Source of the DNA: Stephania yunnanensis
Lineage: Eukaryota; Streptophyta; Magnoliopsida; Ranunculales; Menispermaceae
Reading direction: 5' to 3'
Length of the DNA: 64,000 nt
NCBI GenBank assembly: GCA_039657365.1
Contig: CM077592.1
Span: 40,281,001-40,345,000 of the forward strand
Position numbers and translations under genes: made by a program. Below the pieces are notes generated by a model, which saw nothing but the letters and a program-made list of their open reading frames with translations, did no database searches and was not told the origin of the DNA. Below are positions 57,541-64,000 of the stretch, piece by piece (the first letter of the stretch is position 1; each line of letters starts with the position of its first letter).

Positions 57541-58386
57541 CTAACACAAAAGAATCGTCGAGTCATGGTCATCCAACACAAAGGTGTCAGCAGTGTAGAA
57601 AATCCGCGAACGCTCCTTTACTTCCACCCCCTTGCAAGGTCTAACAAAAATGCATGGGAGGGTGGGTGGTTTCACCAACACCAGAGGTTGGTCTTCCTTG
57701 TTCTCTTTCTGGGGCTCCTCTGGCCGTTCTGAAATGACTCCAATTTCTAACGCGGTGTCATCATCATCATTCGGTGCAATGGACATGTCCGGCTCATGTG
57801 AAGAAACGTCTAGTGTTTCCTCTGGTTCGCTCAAATGCTCGTCCACAATTGAGAACTCATCAAACTCAACACTTTTAGATATATCAGCATTCACAGTCTC
57901 ATCTAAGTCAAAAACTGGTTGCGGAGGCAACTCTTCCTCATCCATCAAATGCTCAAGTATAGTGGTAACTTGAGTTTCTGAATTTTGCAAATTTGATTTC
58001 AAATACTGCATATCCTCCTGCAAGGGCTGCTGAGTGGTGCTTTGAGAAAGCCAATCGGAGATCATATTTCTCTCAATGTCTGTAATGGTTCTCCGTTCAT
58101 GTTGATGACTTTGTTGAAAAGTTGGTTCTCCGAAGATCAAGTCATTCATCATGTCTCGTATAGGCCTTTTTTCATGTTGAGGAATCTGTGGACTTCGCTT
58201 AGACATATAGAAGTTGGGTTGTGGTGATGCATAAGTGGAACCATAATGATTCTTATACTTCGAATAAGGACAAGCATACGTGGGATGAAAGTACTCCCCA
58301 CGATTTCCACAAACCCTGACCTGTTGCACAAAAGATTGCGAGTTAGAAAATTGATGTCCATTATGTAACATACCTACCCCATTCAC
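57541..58386 (-). CDS. Gag-like protein of the non-autonomous element (281 aa, open)
   Basis: One uninterrupted frame from ATG 58386. The N-terminal part has a Cys-rich stretch VCGNRGEYFHPTYACPYSKY that resembles a degenerate zinc knuckle. The middle is rich in Gln, Ser, Glu and Asp. The C-terminus VEVKERSRIFYTADTFVLDD is a conserved string in gag-associated proteins of Athila/Tat elements. It lacks protease and RT domains. The true start may lie further upstream, as the frame is open toward the PBS. The open state contrasts with all other transposon genes here and suggests a fairly recent insertion. Confidence 0.65.
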   Translation of the reverse strand: MNGVGMLHNGHQFSNSQSFVQQVRVCGNRGEYFHPTYACPYSKYKNHYGSTYASPQPNFYMSKRSPQIPQHEKRPIRDMMNDLIFGEPTFQQSHQHERRTITDIERNMISDWLSQSTTQQPLQEDMQYLKSNLQNSETQVTTILEHLMDEEELPPQPVFDLDETVNADISKSVEFDEFSIVDEHLSEPEETLDVSSHEPDMSIAPNDDDDTALEIGVISERPEEPQKENKEDQPLVLVKPPTLPCIFVRPCKGVEVKERSRIFYTADTFVLDDHDSTILLC

Positions 58387-58545
58387 ATTATAATAATGTG
58401 AGTCTTTGAATCGACCATAATTGTGGGGTAGGGGTCGCCTGCATACATGCTAAGAATAAGGGACTAGATACAAAAAAAAAATGAAATGAAATAAATAAAT
58501 AAATAAATAAATAGAAAAAATAACCAAAGAAAGAAAAATACCAAT

Positions 58546-58563
58546 CCCCGGCAACGGCGCCAA
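58546..58563 (-). other. Primer-binding site of the gag-only element
   Basis: The sense strand reads TGGCGCCGTTGCCGGGGA four bases after the LTR end. This is the PBS type of plant Athila/Tat elements. Confidence 0.85.
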
Positions 58564-58567
58564 AAAT

Positions 58568-59387
58568 TGACGCGCCGAACGCGTCAATAATATTTAAAAA
58601 AATACATAAACCAACTATTTGCATAATAGTGGCAAAGGGTCGATCCCACAGAGATTGGTATTCTTTCTAAGGTTTAAAAAATAACGAAAAGGGAAATCGG
58701 GGGTTTAAGAGAGAATAATAAATCTAATAAATTAACTAATCTAAATATAAACAAAATAATTAATGCAAGGAGATAAAATTGAAAATAAAATAATTAATAA
58801 AAATACTTAGGTCAAGACATACAAGTTCGGTTCGGTAAAAGTTTGGATTTGGTCATCGATTTATGTAAAATGTGCAAATCAAAATATCTTAGTGTAGCTA
58901 TAGACCCGGTAACGTACGCGGTTCCTCGCACTTCCTAATCTCGATAGCCAAGGTACGACAATGACTACTTCCCTAATCAAACACATAACCACAATTCAAG
59001 TGAATTGGGTTTAATGCGTTGACCGCAATGGGCTTTGTGAAGGCACTACACCTAGACAACCGGATCACTAGTGTGTCCGATTTAGCCTAGATCCCTATGG
59101 TATTCAACCGGTCCCAAAAGGGTCTAATCAATCGGTAGGGTCAATCGCCACTAGTGTGGTCTTATTGCACAAACACGGGTGCTTACGACTCACTGACAAA
59201 TAAATCAAAGTTTAAACAAGTGTTTAACTTTGATTGTTTAAATAATACCAAAGAAAATAAAATAATAATGAAAAGACCGAAATTAAAATATATAAATCTC
59301 ACAAATCCATTGATATGCGCAGTCGAACCTCCATCGCAGTCTTGCCTAGGCTAGAGGTTTTAGCCTCGCATCATTGAAGAACACTAA
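58568..59387 (-). repeat. 5' LTR of the gag-only element, truncated
   Basis: Nearly identical to 53946-54767 of the other LTR. Identity stops exactly at 59387/54767, where the Harbinger-like end begins. The U3 part is missing from this copy. Confidence 0.9.
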
Positions 59388-59649
59388 GGGTGTGTTTGAT
59401 AGCAAAAAAAAGAAAAAAATCATGGAAATTTGTTTTGTTTTTTAGTATAACCGTTTTTTTGGGTGTTTGATACACTTGTAACCGCATAGAGAAAAAAAAA
59501 TCCGCCCTCCTAATTTTCCTCATTTATTTTCTCTTATTTTGGGACGGAAATTCGAGATTTTTGGGTCTAACGAATCTATTTTTGACCAAAAGTTGGACTC
59601 CTTCTTCTACAAGAACTCTTCCACCAACATACTCCTCTTCAATTCATCT

Positions 59650-59905
59650 CTGCGATCTCTCCTCTGCGATCTCTGGTTCTTATCTCCGCAGCAATCTCTG
59701 GTTCTTCTCTCCGCGATCTCTGGTTCTTCTCTCCGCAACAATCTCTGGTTCTTCTCTCCGCAACAACTCTGGTTCTTCTCTCCGCTTCAACTCTGGTTCT
59801 TCTCTCCGCAGCCTGGTTCTTCTCTCCGCGGCCTGGTTCTTCTCTCCGCAGCAACTCTGGTTCTTCTCTCCGCAGCAATCTCTGGTTCTTCTCTCCGCAG
59901 CAATC
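59650..59905 (+). repeat. Minisatellite, unit about 25 bp (CTCTGGTTCTTCTCTCCGCA)
   Basis: About ten units of CTCTGGTTCTTCTCTCCGCA plus GCAAT, some shortened, ending before a GGTGAGTG that could be a splice donor. The frames across it (59539-60021 and others) are products of the repeat. It may lie in the 5' leader of the Harbinger element. Confidence 0.85.
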
Positions 59906-59942
59906 TCTGGAAGGTGAGTGTTTCCAATTTTTTTTTCAATTT

Positions 59943-60789
59943 AGGGATTGTTGGGGTGTGTATATGTAACTCGAATATGAGGTTCTTGTTGTTGTTTGTT
60001 GTTGATTGTGTAAGGAGATAAGGGACCGATTAATGTTCTGCTCACATCTGAGCATGCACGCTTGATTTTGGGATCGATTTCACTGAATTCATAGAACTCC
60101 AAATAGGGCTCTAGATCCACCACGAACAGCTCCATCGTGAGCTAGCTGATCTATCGATCGATCAATCCAAACAAGCAAAGCCTAGATCCGAAATCACTCA
60201 ATCTGGTTTCGGATCGCAGAGATCTCTCATGGCGTTGCATAGCCATTCCGCATTAGCTGTATCAACGGAGTGGCCAGAGCCATAAAAACCAGAGCAACTT
60301 GATTCGGCCATCTAACACAATCCAGTGAATCCACCAACTTATATGCCACATAACTCCTGCACAAAAACAAGAATCATGAATTGCATGTAAATTAATCCAA
60401 CAGTACGTAAATTAATTCTCAATCAATATCAACAGTATATATATATAGCGTAAAAATTCAGATTAAGATTTGTACGTACCCATTAATGTTGCAACACAAA
60501 TACTTTAGTACTCCCAAGATCACACGAAAAACATGAAGAAACTTGTCGCCTTGGAGCACACCGAGAAGTTCTCCGACGATGTACTTCCCATTAGAATCCA
60601 AACAAACATGTATAAGTTGATCTCGAAGAAGATTCTTTTAAGTTATTGATAGATTTTTTTTCCATTAAAGAAGAAAAAAATGAAACTGTAAGGGACTGTT
60701 GGGGTGTGTATTTGTGAATCGAATATGAGGTTGTTGTTGTTGTTTGTTGTTGATTGTGTGACAAAGGAGATAAGGGATCGATTAATGAA
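59943..60789. repeat. Direct repeat pair of about 95 bp (59943-60034 and 60694-60789)
   Basis: Both copies share GTTGGGGTGTGTAT, GAATATGAGGTT, TTGTTTGTTGTTGATTGTG and GATAAGGGA-CGATTAATG. The sequence between has - strand frames such as QLIHVCLDSNGKYIVGELLG near 60590 that may be captured coding sequence, but I do not recognise it. Confidence 0.6.
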
Positions 60790-61554
60790 GAAAAAAAAAG
60801 TTAAAGAAGAAAAAAAATGAAACTGTTAGTTCTGGAATTCATGAAGGAGATGAGTGAGAAGATGAGAGAGCAGAGAGAGGAAGAGATTGGTGTTTTGGTT
60901 GAAAAATCATTGTTGCATGTGTCATATAGAGAGTTCAGATAGACCAGAGAACAGGTGTCTTCGCTTCAAATGTACTAATAGTGTAGGTGTCTCATTTTCT
61001 CGCTTTAACCTTCCTCGGCATCACAAGTGGCTCATTTGTATGAATTGAAAGCAGTGTCACTGACAAAGAGCAAAATCTTGTATATAACAGCAGTGATAGG
61101 GCAAGAAATAAAGTAAAAAAGTAGTTGGAACTTCATGGTAATGTGGTTAACTACTCTGCCAATGGTTGGAGAATCTTTGGAATTCATTGTCGGTTTTGGA
61201 TTGAGTGTTGGTAGCTGATACTTAGTAGTAGAAATGTAGTAAAAATCTTGTTATTTTCCTTAACTGAATAATGGTTATGCCGAAAAAGCTTTGAATTTTT
61301 TTTTTATAACAACTGTCTTGTATGAATATATTGTTTGTCGTGCTGCATTTACATTGTTACTTAACTTGATGATCTTGTAATTTATATGCAATTTAATTAA
61401 CTTTCCGTCGGACTTTCTTTATATGGACTTTCTTTATATACTTTCTAGTTGTTTAAGTTTTACAGTTTTTATCAACTTTTAAGTATGTATTTGTTTTATA
61501 AAAATTGATTTATTATCATTCACTCATTCATTACGTTTACATGCATTTACTTAG
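60790..61554. other. Non-coding interior of the Harbinger-like element
   Basis: AT-rich, intron-like. It ends in TTTACTTAG just before the transposase ATG, a possible splice acceptor. Confidence 0.4.
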
Positions 61555-61851
61555 ATGCCTACGGAAGAAGATAGAAAAAAAACAGCAGCTACAATGATGA
61601 TGATGTTATTGCTCGATTACGTACAACGTCGTAACTCGTTTAACATACAACCTCGAGTTAATAGAAATGAAGAAAGCAAACTAATATTAAAGCGTTTTTA
61701 CAAAGAATCTGACAAAAACTGTAAAGAACAATTACGATTGAAACGAGGTTCATTCAAAGAGCTTTGCAGAATTCTTCGCACGCATGGGCTAGTTGACGGG
61801 CGCAGTGTAAAAGTAGAAAGAACAATAGGGCGAATGTCGAAAGTACAATAG
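61555..61851 (+). pseudogene. HARBI1-like (PIF/Harbinger) transposase, N-terminal part
   Basis: The frame starts MPTEEDRKKTAA and reaches LKRGSFKELCRILRTHGLVD, matching the N-terminal helical region of plant HARBI1-like nucleases (usual form MSKxxFxxLCxxLxxxGLL). After GRSVKVE it diverges and stops at 61851. The natural continuation KEQVAMFLLMVGHD is found inverted at 61946-62079. The DDE catalytic residues are absent. Confidence 0.7.
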
Positions 61852-61861
61852 GGCTTCTAAA

Positions 61862-61985
61862 GAAACGGAACGAATAAATTTAAAATTTGTTCGCCTATTT
61901 CGATTATCGTGTCCAACCATCAGCAAAAACATAGCTACTTGTTCTTTTACTTTTACACTGCGCCCGTCAACTAGCCCATTCATTT
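61862..61985 (-). pseudogene. HARBI1-like transposase segment, inverted
   Basis: On the - strand the frame reads NGLVDGRSVKVKEQVAMFLL, then MVGHDNRNRRTNFKFIRS, the stretch that should follow the + strand fragment. About 43 bp (61783-61825 against 61940-61982) are present in both as inverted repeats. This is an inversion with a duplicated junction, leaving a dead gene. Confidence 0.7.
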
Positions 61986-62149
61986 TCCAAAATGCGTCAT
62001 TCGTGTATTGTGGAACAATCCACATGCCGCCCACATGAATGTTCCCTAACATGAATGGCACATTTTGGAAATGTGTCATTCATGTTATCTGAACACGGGC
62101 GCCACGTGGAGTGTTCCACGTGAGCGTCATGTGAATGCCAAAATAATGT

Positions 62150-62652
62150 GGGATTGTCCACCTAGAGATATGTGTGTGTCGTTTGCATGGGTTGTCCACC
62201 TCAAGACACGTGCGTGACGTTTGCATGGGTTGTCCACCTCGAGATATGTGCATGTTGTTTGCATGGGTTGTCCACCTCGAAATACGTGTATGACATTTGC
62301 ACAGTTTGCATTTGATTGGACGAGGTTGTATGAGTTGTCTACCTCGAGATACGTGCACGACGTTTGCATGGATTGCACAAGGTTGCATGAGTTGCACACC
62401 TTACGATACGCGTGTCACGTTTGCATGAATTGCACGAGGTTATATGGGTCGGCCACCTCGACATATGCGCGTGTTGTTTGCATGACTTCTCCACCACGAG
62501 ATACATGTGTGGCGTTTGCATGAGTTGTCCACGTCCATATACGTGCGTGTCATTTACATCAGTTGTATACCTCGAGATACGTGCGTGATGCGGGTTGTTC
62601 ATCTCGGGATACGTATGTGATGCGGCTTGTCCATCTCAATACGTACATGACG
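62150..62652. repeat. 38-bp minisatellite, about 12 units, some extended to 57 bp
   Basis: The unit is close to GTTGTCCACCTCGAGATACG plus TGCGTGACGTTTGCATGG. Units start near 62152, 62190, 62228, 62266, 62335, 62392, 62449, 62487, 62525 and 62563, then shorter ones follow. Three units carry an extra 19-31 bp with TGCACGAGGTTGCATGA. The units are diverged and there is no unique spacer pattern, so it is not a CRISPR array. Confidence 0.85.
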
Positions 62653-62738
62653 TTCACCACTTCGAGTTGAACAAAGTACTCCTTTTAGGGAGTAAAATAG
62701 AGGTTGTGTATTTTGTATAGATGATTCATTTTGTATAG

Positions 62739-62763
62739 ATGACTCATTTTCAAAAAGAGTCAT
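62739..62763. repeat. Hairpin with stem ATGACTC and core ATTTTCAAAAA
   Basis: A palindrome centred on C62751 with one mismatch (A/A). The stem differs from those at 5.8-6.0 kb on both arms. Confidence 0.85.
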
Positions 62764-62813
62764 TCGCTCCACCTCATCAACACACATCGCCACATGGAGC
62801 CACATCATCACCA

Positions 62814-62838
62814 ATGACTCCTTTTCAAAAGGAGACGT
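62814..62838. repeat. Hairpin with core CTCCTTTTCAAAAGGAG
   Basis: A palindrome centred on C62826 with the same CCTTTTCAAAAGG core as hairpins 1 and 3. The outer stem is weaker. Confidence 0.85.
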
Positions 62839-62935
62839 ACCTTAGTTTTGTAAATTAAAAGTAGTCAACCTTATTTTTAAAATAAAAAATTATTCTCACC
62901 TTAGTTTTTGAAAAACCCCGATCTTGGATGTGGGG

Positions 62936-63290
62936 ATTACATGGCGGAAAAGAAATTGACACTGAACGATTTTTTTTTTCTTGATTGACGAACGTAAGTT
63001 TTTTTTTTATCGATCAACATTACAACTATTGATTGAGATAAATGCAAATAAATTTGAGAATGAAAAAAAAAAATGCAAACACTACCACTATTGATTACAT
63101 AAAGATAAATACAAATGTCATCATCTAGGATACAAATAACAAATAATTAACGATACAAAATTGTTTTTTAGTTACAAATAGGAGGTTTTAATTTTATACA
63201 AAACAGTGGGTGTTTATTAACTATATAATAATTACTCATAATTTAATATTTTTTTAAATATTGTTGCCACCTCATCAATAAAAGGTGAAA
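62936..63290. other. AT-rich spacer with poly(T) and poly(A) runs
   Basis: No coding frame or recognisable repeat. Confidence 0.4.
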
Positions 63291-63432
63291 TCCACATTTA
63301 ACATTGGAGGCCTATTTTAAAATTCAATGTCTATTTGAGCCACATAGATAGACATCCTCTGCACATTGATGATGTGGCAAGAATCCACGCCTACAATTAA
63401 TGCACATTTACCATTGGAGATGCTCTAACACC
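63291..63432. mobile_element. Possible MITE remnant ending CATTGGAGATGCTCTAA
   Basis: CATTGGAGATGCTCTAA is a common end of small plant non-autonomous DNA transposons. A related ACATTGGAGG occurs near 63302. The inverse left end and a TSD were not found. Confidence 0.3.
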
Positions 63433-63449
63433 AACAATTTACACGACAC

Positions 63450-63545
63450 TTAAAGGAAGAAATCTATATGAAACTTCCACCGGGGTTCAGTTCTAAGAAG
63501 TCAAATGCAGTTTGTAAGTTGCGAAAATCTCTCTACGGTCTTAAG
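63450..63545 (+). pseudogene. Copia reverse transcriptase scrap
   Basis: The frame reads LKEEIYMKLPPGFSSKKSNA, then VCKLRKSLYGLK, the copia RT segment that follows the FLNGEL motif. Only about 32 residues are present. It is cut on the right at 63546 by sequence beginning TGTTGGAAC. Confidence 0.75.
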
Positions 63546-63547
63546 CA

Positions 63548-64000
63548 TGTTGGAACAAAAGGCTTCGGACGGAGAAATCAAGATTAGAATGGAGGAACCA
63601 AACAAAGACTTAAGGCGCGTAATCGCTCTCTTTTAGACAAGATTTCTCCCTATCGGTCAAAACCGCATATACACAATGGGATTAATCAAAACTTGCCTTC
63701 AGGATACAATCAAGTCTCTAATAGTTGTTGGATGATATGTGTGTAACACAACTCCAACCTAGAATACTCTTTGAAGAACTTAAGATAGAATGATGCGATG
63801 AATTCAAGAACACACACTTTGACTCAAAAAACTTGTGTTTCAATGTGTCGCAATCTTCTTTCAATGTATCTCAATGTGTATATATATAGTACGTACTAGA
63901 TCCCTCTAATTTATAGAAAACTAAGGGATATAGTGTCTATCCACCAAGAGGTGAGTTTTGGTGCGAATTAGTGCGAAGAAACGGACCAAAAACGGACCAA
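63548..64000 (+). mobile_element. Start of a further LTR (incomplete at window end)
   Basis: TGTTGGAACAAAAGG directly interrupts the RT scrap. A TATATATATAG box lies near 63885. Both fit the left part of an LTR, but the other end lies outside the window. Confidence 0.4.

Larger units (their letters stand above)
53946..59387 (-). mobile_element. Non-autonomous gag-only LTR element with Athila/Tat-type PBS
   Basis: On the sense (-) strand: a 5' LTR (truncated, 58568-59387), PBS, one gag-like frame, PPT and 3' LTR (53946-55646). The internal region is only 2.9 kb and no RT, protease or integrase motif is present. The PBS and PPT types match the Athila/Tat branch of gypsy, so this is a TR-GAG-like derivative. 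It inserted into gag of element V. Its 5' LTR was then cut by the Harbinger element at 59388. Confidence 0.75.
59385..62079 (+). mobile_element. PIF/Harbinger-like transposon, right end not found
   Basis: The left end is TAA followed by GGGTGTGTTTGATAGC, the 3-bp target (TAA/TTA) and G-rich start usual for PIF/Harbinger. It interrupts an LTR at a known position, which fixes the left border at 59388. A HARBI1-like nuclease frame lies at 61555. No inverse GCTATCAAACACACCC is visible to the right, so that end is lost or lies outside. Part of the transposase is inverted. Confidence 0.65.
62653..62935. repeat. Second copy of the hairpin-bearing repeat end
   Basis: It contains two palindromes (62739-62763 and 62814-62838), a spacer GGAGCCACATCATCACC that matches the reverse of the spacer near 5885-5915, and the tail TTTTTGAAAAACCCCG, as near 6106-6121. 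It therefore belongs to the same repeat family as 5735-6125, in diverged form. No PMD coding sequence is seen next to it. Confidence 0.6.

Noticed and set aside
59539..60021. 160-residue protein rich in Leu, Ser and Phe
   Set aside because: The frame is produced by the 25-bp minisatellite; other frames across it are equally open.
62221..62523. Cys/His-rich 100-residue frame resembling a zinc-finger protein
   Set aside because: It is generated by the 38-bp minisatellite; similar frames appear on the other strand.
62150..62652. CRISPR-like array
   Set aside because: Units are contiguous and diverged, with no unique spacers of even length, and the genome is plant nuclear DNA. It is a minisatellite.

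Overview
This is transposon-dense nuclear DNA from a flowering plant, most likely a eudicot. It contains plant-type Ty1/copia and Ty3/gypsy LTR elements with plant primer-binding sites, CACTA and PIF/Harbinger DNA transposons, a plant mobile domain (PMD) gene and plant gene fragments. I see no intact host gene. Almost every long reading frame is a broken transposon gene, so the window resembles pericentromeric or other heterochromatic sequence with many nested insertions.

Layout. 1-6125: a decayed PMD gene on the + strand, with a 40-bp palindrome and TATA box upstream, (TTAG)-type arrays on both sides, and a cluster of four hairpins with core CCTTTT-N-AAAAGG downstream. 6126-9965: AT-rich spacer, then a scrambled island of host gene exons (alkenal reductase, STE20/SPS1-like kinase, CDK-activating kinase subunit MAT1). 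9966-14410: a broken CACTA TNP2-type transposase on the - strand and its repeated 5' flank. 14902-25845: a copia dimer (LTR-internal-LTR-internal-LTR, - strand) flanked by one 5-bp target duplication, CATAA. It splits a short reading frame that resumes at 25846. 25846-28818: gene-like fragments, a CACTA-like terminus and a copia gag fragment. 28819-35197: gypsy LTRs nested in each other. 35997-36645: a CACTA MITE, then a head-to-head pair of tRNA-derived SINE-like units. 36646-43018: a second copia element (+), split in gag by a solo LTR with TSD AGAAG.

43019-51173: a gypsy Tekay/Del-like element (-) that keeps gag but has lost pol. Its 5' LTR carries a full-length 5S rRNA-like sequence. 51174-53945: the 5' LTR, PBS and gag start of another Tekay-like element (+). 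It is cut by a gag-only element with an Athila/Tat-type PBS (53946-59387), which is in turn cut by a PIF/Harbinger element (59388 onward) whose transposase is partly inverted. 62150-62650: a 38-bp minisatellite. 62640-62935: a second copy of the hairpin-bearing end seen near 5.8 kb. 63450-64000: a copia reverse transcriptase scrap and the start of another LTR.

The most unusual items are the hairpins whose stem sequences differ between copies while pairing is kept, the 5S sequence inside a gypsy LTR, the copia dimer with shared nonsense mutations, the SINE-like palindrome, and the shuffled MAT1/kinase exon island. Intervals, frames and motifs were read by eye. Family names rest on recognised motifs, not on a database search.
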